This document shows, one piece after another, positions 1 through 8,017 of a DNA stretch of 64,000 bases. Under the pieces are notes generated by a model. That model had not been told where the DNA came from and did not search any database. It saw only the letters and a program-made list of their open reading frames with translations. The translations under genes were made by a program, and so were the position numbers. Source of the DNA: Lachnospira pectinoschiza (GTDB taxonomy: Bacteria; Bacillota; Clostridia; Lachnospirales; Lachnospiraceae); the NCBI RefSeq assembly GCF_900103815.1, contig NZ_FNHZ01000002.1, forward strand, positions 347,925 through 411,924, written 5' to 3'. Every line of letters starts with the position of its first letter. Position 1 is the stretch's first letter.

Positions 1-748
1 AATCTGTTCTTACTCCAAGGGTCATGGCCTTTACAATAGCTGCTTTGTCTTTTGTAAAAATTTTATCGTAAACTCCAATTAAATATCCCTTTAGTCTAAA
101 AAGTTCTGGGTAAATTCCTGTTTTAGATTTGTCTATTTTTTTCAAATCTGAAATCGTAAAAGATGCCCTTATTCCAAGGGATTTATAATATTCCTCTTGA
201 TTATAATTTCCTTCGTTTCTACTAGTATTTAGTCTCTTTAATTTACCACTAGCCTCAATATAATCTCCCTCTAAAAGGTCTGTATTAGCATCCGCATAAA
301 CTAGCAGGGAAAACTTCTCAGAAACAGTCTTTTCTGAATCCTTCTTTTCAGATGAGGTCTTTAAAGTAACATTACCACCATGATCATCAGCATGGTAAAC
401 ATCTCTATCCACCTCAACCCTTGCATTCATAAGCCTAAAGCTTATTCCGTTTTCCGTCTTGCTGATACAAGTTACGTAACCTGATACATTTGCATTAAGC
501 TCCTCCTTAACTTCTAGATTAGAAATTAACTTAGCTTGGTTTTTGTAAAAATGCGACCTAATACTTACAATGGGAATTATTAATAGAATTATTAAATATA
601 GATAAGAGACTTTCTTATACTCCCTTAAAGCTAGAAGTATAAGAAGTCCTGCAATTAGGACAAAGATAGTCAATTCCTGCCCTAGAAATATAGATGTAAA
701 TGCAGTTATTAATGCAAAAATAGCTGCAATAAAAATTGGTCTTTCCAT
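1..748 (-). CDS. comEC: ComEC-family competence DNA-uptake channel, N-terminal part (cut by window edge)
   Basis: The frame is open from an ATG at 748 to the window edge, giving about 249 residues. It begins MERPIFIAAIFALITAF, with two or three hydrophobic segments in the first 70 residues. A soluble domain follows, rich in beta-type sequence, with the pattern EGDYIEASGKL and NEGNYNQEEYYKSLGI. This is typical of the DUF4131/OB-like extracellular domain of ComEC. The visible end (IVKAMTLGVRTD) is the usual start of the Competence domain. ComEC forms the membrane channel that takes single-stranded DNA into the cell during transformation. An AGGAAAG ribosome binding site precedes the start. The gene is the last visible member of the comEA/two-component cluster, 82 nt after the GerMN lipoprotein gene. 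The channel and possible metallo-hydrolase domains lie outside the window. Confidence 0.85.
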   Translation of the reverse strand, partial: MERPIFIAAIFALITAFTSIFLGQELTIFVLIAGLLILLALREYKKVSYLYLIILLIIPIVSIRSHFYKNQAKLISNLEVKEELNANVSGYVTCISKTENGISFRLMNARVEVDRDVYHADDHGGNVTLKTSSEKKDSEKTVSEKFSLLVYADANTDLLEGDYIEASGKLKRLNTSRNEGNYNQEEYYKSLGIRASFTISDLKKIDKSKTGIYPELFRLKGYLIGVYDKIFTKDKAAIVKAMTLGVRTD

Positions 749-830
749 AATCTTTCCTATATACTCTTAAACTATAATCTTTATTTTAAATCTAAGATTA
801 CAAAATTGCTTTCTCATTAGTTATTATTCG

Positions 831-1730
831 TTATTCATTAATCAATGATTCGTTAAATTCAAACTCTGTATCTAGACTAATGGACTCTCTAAAGGAAATT
901 GAGGAGTCACCATTAACTAGAATTCTTACTGCGTCGATACCCTCTAAACTACAAAGAGAATTTGTAATTGAGTAAATTGGAATTTCACTTGTAACATTTA
1001 CCATTTCATCAACAAATTCGCTTGAAAGGTTAAGATAGCAAATTCCATCGATTACAGATACGCTAAGGACTCTCACATCACTTGGAAGGGTTCTATAAAA
1101 ACCTGCCTGGGTTGGACCCTTTATTAAAGTCTCAATCACTAACTTTTCTGCCGAAACATTACTGCTATGAGAAAGAGTTCTATTGTATCTAATTAGCTTG
1201 TCCCCGGATTTTGTTGCAAAATAAAGGGTAACATTAGTCCACTCAATGGAATCATCGCCGTTATTGGCATCATCTACAAAGTCAGAGGCTGTCATTACCC
1301 CAACTTTTTTATTATTCTTTACAAGATCCTCGCCATCTACATTAAATTCCACATATTCAATGTCCTTTAGCTGAGTGATTTCCTTAACCATTGCAGCTCT
1401 ATATAAAACTTCCGTATAGGAATCCATTTGATAATAACTACTATCAAAATCTAGTAAGCAATAGTCATTTGAAATTGAAACTGTAGGATCTGTTACATAA
1501 TCTGGCTTAATAACACATTCCTTCTTGTCACTGCTTTTAGTGCCCATGCATTCAATTAAAGCCTTGATTATTTCTTCATTTGAGTCAGTCTTTAACTTTG
1601 TTTCCTTCTTTATAAGTTCTACGCAACTTGTATTAGTATAGTAATAAAAATAGCTGCTGCCACTAGTCTGACAAGCCACTAAATTTATTAACATAGTTGC
1701 GATTAAAATCATACCAGTTATCTTTTTCAT
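831..1730 (-). CDS. Lipoprotein with two GerMN domains
   Basis: The product is about 299 residues. I chose the ATG at 1730 because AGGGGA lies six bases upstream; an in-frame start 15 bases earlier has no better site. The N-terminus is a lipoprotein signal (MKKITGMILIATMLINLVAC), with lipidation expected at the Cys of LVAC. Two GerMN-type modules follow, roughly residues 35-145 and 170-290. The second contains KLVIETLIKGPTQAGFYRTLP, the classic GerMN pattern. GerMN domains occur in spore germination protein GerM and in actinobacterial LpqB. The gene begins 11 nt after the sensor kinase gene ends, so it is probably an accessory of that two-component system, as LpqB is for MtrAB. The function is inferred from domains and context only. 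Confidence 0.8.
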   Translation of the reverse strand: MKKITGMILIATMLINLVACQTSGSSYFYYYTNTSCVELIKKETKLKTDSNEEIIKALIECMGTKSSDKKECVIKPDYVTDPTVSISNDYCLLDFDSSYYQMDSYTEVLYRAAMVKEITQLKDIEYVEFNVDGEDLVKNNKKVGVMTASDFVDDANNGDDSIEWTNVTLYFATKSGDKLIRYNRTLSHSSNVSAEKLVIETLIKGPTQAGFYRTLPSDVRVLSVSVIDGICYLNLSSEFVDEMVNVTSEIPIYSITNSLCSLEGIDAVRILVNGDSSISFRESISLDTEFEFNESLINE

Positions 1731-1741
1731 ATTGTCCCCTA

Positions 1742-3220
1742 TCATTTAACTTCTTTTACATAGTTAATTGGAACTCTAATGGTAAATACCGTTCCCACGT
1801 CTTCTTCACTATGTAACTTAATTGTTCCATGATGCATAAGAATAATATTTTTGACAATTGATAGACCAAGTCCTGTACCACCTGTCTGTCTTGATCTAGC
1901 CTTATCGACTCTATAAAATCTATCAAATACCTTGTCTTGGCTCTCCTTTGGAATTCCCATGCCTGAATCCTCCACCTTTATATAGAAGTATTGGTGATCG
2001 GCGTTAAGGGAAACATGAACCCAGCCTTTACTCTCATTATATTTAATAGCATTCTCTACTAAATTCGTAATAACTCTAGTCATCTTCACTTCATCAATAT
2101 TGGCAATTACTGGTCTAAAGCTTTCAAATAAGACGTCAATATTCTTCTTTTTAGCAATAGGCTGAAGTCTTCTTAAAACCAGCTCTAACATTTCATTCAT
2201 GTTAACTGCTGTAATATTAAGTGCTGAAGCTGACTTATCCATTCTAACTAGTGCTAATAAATCATCAATAATCTTACTTTCTCTATCAATCTCAGTAACA
2301 ATATCCGCCATAAATTCCTTATAAACTTCAATTGGGAAATCCTCTCCTGTATTAAGAGAATCCGCTAAAACCTTGATTGAGGTTATAGGTGTCTTTAATT
2401 CATGAGATACATTTGACACAAACTCACTTCTTGAATCATCCACCTTACTAGCCGCATCCAAAATCTTATTAAAATCACTAGCAAATCTTTTATATTCCGT
2501 TAATTTGCCCTCTGGCAAACGTCTATCTGTATGACCTTGAGCAATATCTGCCACAAGATCTAACTTTTTATTTAGCTTTTTATAAATCAAATGGAAGTTA
2601 ATAAATAAAATCACAAGCATAACAGTCACAAGAATAATATGAAGGGCAAAATCAATGTCATTCACATATTCAAATACATCTGCAACCTCTGATTCATCTA
2701 GGTCACCTATTAAAACCGCAATTAATTCATCACTAGAATTATAAACAGGAGTGGCTGTTTCTACCTTGCCGTTCTCCTTGTCAAATTCCGATATTGTCTT
2801 TTCATTTTGAAAAATCTGAAGAATCTTAGAATTAATCAAAGTCTTAGAAGTATCCGTTCCATAGGTATCCCAAGTAACTTCTAAGTTAGAATTTACAAGT
2901 CTAAGTCTAACATTTCCAATGGCTGAGGCTACATTAAGCCTATTATTCATACCACTTTCAACTGCAGCTTCTAAACTAGCATAATTAGAGTATTCCGCCG
3001 CTGCAATTACTGTAGTATTCTGCAGGTTGGAAATATATTTATCTACCAAAGCATCATAATATGCCTTATCAATTACAAAAGTCGCCAAGAATAGGGTTCC
3101 GCAAGAAATAAGGCTTATGAAAATGTATTCGATAACCGACAATCGTTTAAAAAAGGCAACTAACCTTTTCCTTATTTTTGTAATACTTATTTTCTTTCTT
3201 TTTCTTCTTATCTTCACCAT
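1742..3220 (-). CDS. Membrane sensor histidine kinase (HAMP, HisKA, HATPase)
   Basis: The protein has 492 residues. A basic cytoplasmic N-terminus leads to a first membrane helix at about 31-50, an extracytoplasmic sensor domain at about 51-190, a second helix at about 191-213, HAMP at about 212-265, HisKA with SEFVSNVSHELKTPIT (phospho-accepting His273), and an HATPase with N (VENAIKYN), G1 (DSGMGIP), F and G2 (GGTGLGLSI) boxes. All catalytic boxes look intact. The architecture resembles WalK, MtrB and PhoR. It starts 17 nt after the response regulator gene and runs almost directly into the GerMN lipoprotein gene, so the three are very probably co-transcribed. The ligand is unknown. Confidence 0.9.
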   Translation of the reverse strand: MVKIRRKRKKISITKIRKRLVAFFKRLSVIEYIFISLISCGTLFLATFVIDKAYYDALVDKYISNLQNTTVIAAAEYSNYASLEAAVESGMNNRLNVASAIGNVRLRLVNSNLEVTWDTYGTDTSKTLINSKILQIFQNEKTISEFDKENGKVETATPVYNSSDELIAVLIGDLDESEVADVFEYVNDIDFALHIILVTVMLVILFINFHLIYKKLNKKLDLVADIAQGHTDRRLPEGKLTEYKRFASDFNKILDAASKVDDSRSEFVSNVSHELKTPITSIKVLADSLNTGEDFPIEVYKEFMADIVTEIDRESKIIDDLLALVRMDKSASALNITAVNMNEMLELVLRRLQPIAKKKNIDVLFESFRPVIANIDEVKMTRVITNLVENAIKYNESKGWVHVSLNADHQYFYIKVEDSGMGIPKESQDKVFDRFYRVDKARSRQTGGTGLGLSIVKNIILMHHGTIKLHSEEDVGTVFTIRVPINYVKEVK

Positions 3221-3237
3221 ATATATACCACTTACTA

Positions 3238-3927
3238 TTAGACATTAAAATAATAACCCACGCCCCACTTTGTATGTACATACTGTGGATCTGATGGATT
3301 CTTTTCAATCTTTTCTCTTAGTCTTCTAACATGGACATCTACAGTTCTTGCATCTCCTGGGTAATCACTTCCCCAAACCTTCTTTAAGAGGCTATCACGG
3401 GAGTAAACCTTAGTTGGGTTTGAGGCAAGAATTTCAAGTAAATCAAACTCCTTAGCAGTAAGATAGATTTCCTTATTCTCAATAAAGAGATTACGGCCAT
3501 CAATATCAATCTTCATATCTCCTGCAGTAATAAGGTTTGACTTTTTCTCTTCCTGGCTCTTAGACTTATTTCTTCTAAGAATAGCCTTCATTCTAGCCTT
3601 AACCTCTAATATATTAAAAGGCTTTGTTATATAATCATCAGCCCCGTATTCAAGACCTAAAATCTTATCCATGTCATTGCCCTTAGCTGTTAACATAATA
3701 ATTGGTACATCTGAAAATTCACGTATCTGCTGACAAACTTCAAGTCCATCCATCTTTGGAAGCATAATATCAAGTAAAATAATATCGTAATTATTCTCTT
3801 TGGCTAAATTAAGCGCTTCTTCCCCGTCATAAGCCACATCAACAGTCTTATAATCCTGAAGAAGACTAAACTTTAATCCCTTTACAATCAACTTTTCATC
3901 ATCTACTACTAAAACCTTGTCAGCCAT
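3238..3927 (-). CDS. OmpR/PhoB-family response regulator
   Basis: The protein has 229 residues. The receiver domain (about 1-120) has the acidic pair D9/D10, phospho-acceptor D53 in LLDIMLPKMDG, the conserved Thr in IIMLTAKG and Lys in YITKPF. A winged-helix DNA-binding domain follows (about 132-228; LTAKEFDLLEIL, RTVDVHVRRLREKIE, YVHTKWGVGYYF). It is closest in style to WalR/MtrA/PhoP regulators, whose DNA sites are TGTAA direct repeats. The gene lies between comEA (23 nt upstream) and its cognate kinase (17 nt downstream). TGTAA-type direct repeats overlap the putative comEA promoter, which suggests autoregulation; that is inference. Confidence 0.92.
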   Translation of the reverse strand: MADKVLVVDDEKLIVKGLKFSLLQDYKTVDVAYDGEEALNLAKENNYDIILLDIMLPKMDGLEVCQQIREFSDVPIIMLTAKGNDMDKILGLEYGADDYITKPFNILEVKARMKAILRRNKSKSQEEKKSNLITAGDMKIDIDGRNLFIENKEIYLTAKEFDLLEILASNPTKVYSRDSLLKKVWGSDYPGDARTVDVHVRRLREKIEKNPSDPQYVHTKWGVGYYFNV

Positions 3928-3950
3928 ACCAAATCTCCTACTATTTTATT

Positions 3951-4598
3951 TTAAACACAAATAAAATCTTTGATTTTATCAAACGCTTGCTCTTTAATCC
4001 CAGATATATTCTTAATATCCTCAATGGATTTAAAGGCCCCCTTTTCCTTTCTATAGGAAATAATGGCCTCAGCCTTTGATTCTCCAATGCCTTTAAGAGT
4101 CATAAGTTCTTCTTTAGTTGCACTATTAATGTTCACCTTCTTAGTTTTTTCATTAGAAAAACCATTAGATGATCCACCCTCCTCACTAAAAGAATACTCT
4201 GACCCTTCTTCATTAATATTAGGAATATATATCTTTAATCCATCAGATAACTTATCTGCTAGATTTAAATTCGTTAAATTTGAGCCTTCAAGAGCACCGC
4301 CTGCTAAATTAATAGCGTCAATCACTCTATCGCCGTTATTACATTCATAAACCCCAGGATTTTGCACCTCACCACAGACGTATACGTAAATCTTACTAGT
4401 CTCCTCTGTCTGTGTTTGAGAAAATGTTACAAATTCCGTGCTTTCCTCTACATCGTTTTGAATGTCATTATTATTTATGTTTAATTTATCAAAATCCCTG
4501 CTAAAAATGTAAATTATTCCAAGGACAACTATCGCAATGCCCATAATTACATATCTTAGCCAATATCTATATTTATTATATATTTTTAAAAGTTTCAT
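3951..4598 (-). CDS. comEA: ComEA-like DNA receptor (SLBB plus helix-hairpin-helix)
   Basis: The protein has 215 residues. There is a short cytoplasmic start, one membrane helix at about 17-33, a low-complexity linker, an SLBB domain at about 68-127 (IYVYVCGEVQNPGVY and RVIDAINLAGG), a Ser/Gly/Glu-rich linker, and a C-terminal helix-hairpin-helix pair at about 154-213 (VNINSATKEELMTLKGIGES). This is the canonical ComEA layout: membrane-anchored, binding double-stranded DNA outside the membrane and passing it to ComEC. It is the first gene of the minus-strand cluster that continues into the two-component genes and ends with comEC. A comEB gene is absent. The start is preceded by AAAGGAG. Confidence 0.9.
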   Translation of the reverse strand: MKLLKIYNKYRYWLRYVIMGIAIVVLGIIYIFSRDFDKLNINNNDIQNDVEESTEFVTFSQTQTEETSKIYVYVCGEVQNPGVYECNNGDRVIDAINLAGGALEGSNLTNLNLADKLSDGLKIYIPNINEEGSEYSFSEEGGSSNGFSNEKTKKVNINSATKEELMTLKGIGESKAEAIISYRKEKGAFKSIEDIKNISGIKEQAFDKIKDFICV

Positions 4599-4646
4599 TT
4601 ATACGCTCCTTTAATTTACATAAAGGTCCCTCTGCGTACAATTAAT

Positions 4647-4675
4647 ATTTTACAAAAATGTTACAAAATTTACAA
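4647..4675 (-). promoter_or_regulatory. Putative promoter of the comEA cluster with TGTAA direct repeats
   Basis: On the minus strand TTGTAA (4670-4675) and TAAAAT (4647-4652) are separated by 17 bp. Overlapping the -10 side are TGTAAA and TGTAAC hexamers at 4649-4654, 4660-4665 and 4669-4674. The first two are spaced by exactly 5 bp, the spacing used by WalR/PhoP-type regulators. It is a plausible autoregulatory site for the response regulator encoded downstream. AT-rich context makes chance matches possible. Confidence 0.4.
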
Positions 4676-4845
4676 GACAATATTACAGAATAATTTGTAT
4701 ATAATCCTTATATTTATTTACACTAATTGCTCTTTTTGTTAAAATAGTAAGAGTATTACAGTCGTTTAGGGGATTTTGACTTTAATACGTCTTTTTTTGA
4801 TACATTTTTATAATCCCCAAATAAATTAAACGGGGGAAGTTTAAA

Positions 4846-7806
4846 GTGTTAGATATAAGTCATCTTAACTTAGGAAAAACAGAGAAAAACACTTTGAATC
4901 AAGAACATGATTCATCAAGAGAAACTAAATCTAATATAAAAACAAGAAAGAAAAAGCGATTTAGACTACTTGAAGAAAGCACAGGCCTTGTGCCTTCAGG
5001 AAATATAACTTACATTGTAGCTTTTGTATTGCCACTGATAATGTATATCGCTCTTTACTATATTAAAGAGATTTATCCCTTTGGCAATAACGTCTACTTA
5101 AGATCAGATTGTTATCATCAATATGCCCCATTCTTCTCAGAATTATGGGAAAAGATTAAATCTGGTGACTCTTTGTGGTATTCCTGGGATATTGGTATGG
5201 GAACTAACTTCATATCCTTATTTGCTTACTATTTAGCAAGCCCAGTGAATTTTATTGTTGCATTTTTCCCACAAAAATTCATACCAGTTGTAATGGACTA
5301 CATTATTGCAACAAAGCTTTCAATAGCCAGCCTTGCAATTGTTTTCTACATTTCAAAGCACTTTAACACTAAGAAGTTAAGCATTGTACCTTTTGGTATT
5401 TTCTATGCTTTTAGTGGATTTTTAGCAGCTTATAGCTGGAATATTATGTGGCTTGATTGCATCATTTTATTCCCACTAATCATTCTTGGTCTTGAAAGAT
5501 TGGTAAATCAAAACAAGGGCATTTTTTACTGCATTATGCTTGGCCTTTGCATTTACACAAACTACTACATTTCCATTATGGTTTGTATTAGCGTGGTTTT
5601 ATACTTTATCGTACTCATTATTTGTTACGAGGGCGAGAAGTCTTTTTATGCATATTTTAAGAAAATGTATAGCTTTGCCTTCTATTCTCTCCTAGCCGGA
5701 GGACTAGCAGCAATTCTACTCCTTCCTGAGATTTATACATTTTCCTTATCCGCTTCAAGTAATTCGACCTTCCCATCAACTTGGTCAAACTACTTTAGCA
5801 TAATCAAGGAATTTACAAGACACTTAATTGATATTCCAGTGCACACAGCCCTAGAACATCATCCTAATATTTACTGCGGAGTGGCAATCCTTATTTTACT
5901 TCCACTCTACGTTATTTCAAAACAGGTTAAGCCTAAGGAAAAGATCACAAAGATGGCTCTATTACTCATCTTTTTAATTTCCTTTAACCTAAATATTCCA
6001 AACTACATTTGGCATGGTTTCCACTATCCAAACAGTTTACCAGCACGTCAGTCCTTTATTTACATTTTCTTTGTATTAATTATTTGCTTTGAGGCCTTTA
6101 AAAATATAAAGAACTTCACTAATAAAGAACTTGCCCTCGCTTTCTGGATAAGTATGGGCTTCCTAGTAATTGTTGAGCAGCTCTTTGTCTCCGATGAAAC
6201 CTATGATTTTAAGACAGTTTATATAAGTGGCGCCTTTATTTTACTCTACGCCCTTTTAATCTATCTAAAGCGAAACAAGAAGTTTAAAAGCCCGATTTTA
6301 CTAATTGCCTGCTATTCCCTTTGTATCATTGAGGCAACTATAAACATGGATAATACAGGCCTTGGCACAACATCCCTTTCATCTTATCAGATTGATTTTG
6401 ATGCTGTTGAAAATGTTACAGAAGAAGTTGCAAGTCAAGATGATACATTTTACAGAATGGACAAGGTGGTTGGTGCTAGAACTAAAAACGATGGCGCTTG
6501 GCATAATTACCATTCCATCTCAAACTTCTCTTCCACAAGTAATGCTGGAATGTCAAAGCTCTTTGGCTTCCTTGGAATTGAAAGTTCCACAAACGCTTAT
6601 GGTTACAACGGTTCAACACTAGTTACTAACTCACTTTTCTCAGTTAAGTACCTAATTAGCAATAAGATTCTAAACGAAGGACCTTTGATTAGCTATGTAA
6701 CTGGCAACAACGGTGAGTTTATTTATAAGAATGAAAATGTACTTCCTGTAGGATACTTAATTCCATCCGACGCAGAGGATAACTGGAATCCTACTAAGTC
6801 AAACGATGGCATTATTAATACTAATAGCTTAGTTGAGAGCTTAACTGGAATTTCAAACGTATTTACTCTTACATATGAATACGGCAATGATGATTGGGTT
6901 TATTTTAATCCTGTAAAGGACGGACACATTTACCTAATTACTAAGAATTCTGCTTGCTCATCAATACATGTAACTATTAATGATACAACAACAAGAGATT
7001 TTACCAATATTAAGACAGGTACAATCCTTGATTTAGGCTACTACACAACTGAGGATGACATTGAGATTGAATCTGATAGTTCTATGGGCCTTGTGGTTTA
7101 TACTCTTGAAGAGAGCCGCTATGTATCAGCTATGGAGCAGCTAAATGAGTCAGGACTAAATGTTACAGACTATTCAAGCACAAGCATTGAAGGCACTATT
7201 GATGCTAGCGAAGATGGAAATATCCTCTTCTCAATTCCATACGATGATGGCTGGACAGTTTTCATCGATGGCAAGAAGGTAGAAACAAGCGCCTTTAAGG
7301 ATGCCCTACTTATGGTAAGCGTATCTGAGGGCTCACATACAGTAAGCCTTAAGTACACACCAGTTAATTCAATCCTAGGAATTGTGGTAAGCATTATAAG
7401 TATTATCATTTTGATTGTTCTCTATATTATTTCAAAAAAGATTAGAAAAAAAGAGATCAAATTAGATAAGCTACCAGTATTCTTACAATCAATCATTCTA
7501 GGTGAAGATATTAAGAAAAAGCTTATTAAGGAAAAGCTTCGTGAAGAAATCATTATTGATAATGAGGACAACGACAGCATCATAATCGATGACATTCCAG
7601 AGGAAGAATTCTTTGAAGAATACTTCGAAGATGATCCAGATTCTGTAAAAGAGTTAGAGATTTTAGATGGTGTTAAAAATGAAAACAAAGCCGTTTCTTC
7701 AAACAAAGATAAAGAAGATAAAATTGAAGACAATGAAGAAGATAAGGTTGATAAAATTGTAAGTCCAGATGATTTAGATTCACTTGATGATTTTGATAAC
7801 ATTTAA
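4846..7806 (+). CDS. YfhO-family large membrane protein
   Basis: The protein has 986 residues. The start is GTG at 4846, with GGGGGAAG about seven bases upstream. A soluble lead of about 50 residues is followed by an N-terminal polytopic region of about 12 hydrophobic segments (about 55-500). It includes the YLRSDCYHQYAPFFSELW pattern typical of the YfhO family. A large extracytoplasmic beta-rich domain (about 510-855) follows, then one membrane helix (about 858-880) and a strongly acidic cytoplasmic tail of about 100 residues. The family resembles GT-C glycosyltransferases; Bacillus YfhO is implicated in lipoteichoic acid glycosylation. The exact sugar donor and acceptor cannot be read here. 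The acidic tail is an unusual extension. The gene stands alone on the plus strand, divergent from comEA. Confidence 0.8.
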   Translation: MLDISHLNLGKTEKNTLNQEHDSSRETKSNIKTRKKKRFRLLEESTGLVPSGNITYIVAFVLPLIMYIALYYIKEIYPFGNNVYLRSDCYHQYAPFFSELWEKIKSGDSLWYSWDIGMGTNFISLFAYYLASPVNFIVAFFPQKFIPVVMDYIIATKLSIASLAIVFYISKHFNTKKLSIVPFGIFYAFSGFLAAYSWNIMWLDCIILFPLIILGLERLVNQNKGIFYCIMLGLCIYTNYYISIMVCISVVLYFIVLIICYEGEKSFYAYFKKMYSFAFYSLLAGGLAAILLLPEIYTFSLSASSNSTFPSTWSNYFSIIKEFTRHLIDIPVHTALEHHPNIYCGVAILILLPLYVISKQVKPKEKITKMALLLIFLISFNLNIPNYIWHGFHYPNSLPARQSFIYIFFVLIICFEAFKNIKNFTNKELALAFWISMGFLVIVEQLFVSDETYDFKTVYISGAFILLYALLIYLKRNKKFKSPILLIACYSLCIIEATINMDNTGLGTTSLSSYQIDFDAVENVTEEVASQDDTFYRMDKVVGARTKNDGAWHNYHSISNFSSTSNAGMSKLFGFLGIESSTNAYGYNGSTLVTNSLFSVKYLISNKILNEGPLISYVTGNNGEFIYKNENVLPVGYLIPSDAEDNWNPTKSNDGIINTNSLVESLTGISNVFTLTYEYGNDDWVYFNPVKDGHIYLITKNSACSSIHVTINDTTTRDFTNIKTGTILDLGYYTTEDDIEIESDSSMGLVVYTLEESRYVSAMEQLNESGLNVTDYSSTSIEGTIDASEDGNILFSIPYDDGWTVFIDGKKVETSAFKDALLMVSVSEGSHTVSLKYTPVNSILGIVVSIISIIILIVLYIISKKIRKKEIKLDKLPVFLQSIILGEDIKKKLIKEKLREEIIIDNEDNDSIIIDDIPEEEFFEEYFEDDPDSVKELEILDGVKNENKAVSSNKDKEDKIEDNEEDKVDKIVSPDDLDSLDDFDNI

Positions 7807-7836
7807 CTCAGTCGGGGCACAAGCTCCGACTGAGTT
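7805..7836 (+). terminator. Stem-loop immediately after yfhO-type gene
   Basis: A 14-bp stem (AACTCAGTCGGGGC with GCTCCGACTGAGTT, one G-U) has an ACAA loop. It overlaps the stop codon of the membrane protein gene. There is no T-tract directly behind it, so it may be a 3' stabilising hairpin rather than the terminator. Confidence 0.45.
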
Positions 7837-7853
7837 AAACGCTCCGCGAGGAT

Positions 7854-7929
7854 GCGCACGGATTCGGACAGGAATTTGTCTGCTAAAGCAGACCCGAATC
7901 CGGCGCGCAAGACTCGCGAGCGAGTCTTG
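7854..7929. repeat. GC-rich double hairpin cassette
   Basis: A compound hairpin (CGGATTCGG ... CCGAATCCG, enclosing GTCTGC-TAAA-GCAGAC) at about 7865-7903 is followed by a second perfect hairpin at 7908-7929 (CAAGACTCG-CGAG-CGAGTCTTG). The segment is far more GC-rich than the surrounding DNA and encodes nothing. It looks like a REP-type intergenic element. Confidence 0.5.
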
Positions 7930-7961
7930 ACTCTTAGTCGGTAAATTAAATACAAAAGCTA

Positions 7962-7995
7962 AAGGGATGCCCTAGGGCATCCCTTATTTTTATTC
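7962..7995. terminator. Bidirectional terminator between yfhO-type and EAL genes
   Basis: A perfect 24-nt palindrome (AAGGGATGCCCT and its complement, 7962-7985) is followed on the plus strand by ATTTTTATT. It separates two convergent genes. Confidence 0.8.
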
Positions 7996-8017
7996 TAGTG
8001 ATTAAACTTCATTCTTC

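Noticed and set aside
4063..4350. Plus-strand frame of 95 codons inside comEA
   Set aside because: It is antisense to a clear comEA gene, has no ribosome binding site and no recognisable domain.
4769..4818. GGGGATT / AATCCCC inverted repeat upstream of the yfhO-type gene as an operator or terminator
   Set aside because: The arms are only seven bases with a 36-base gap; not enough to call.
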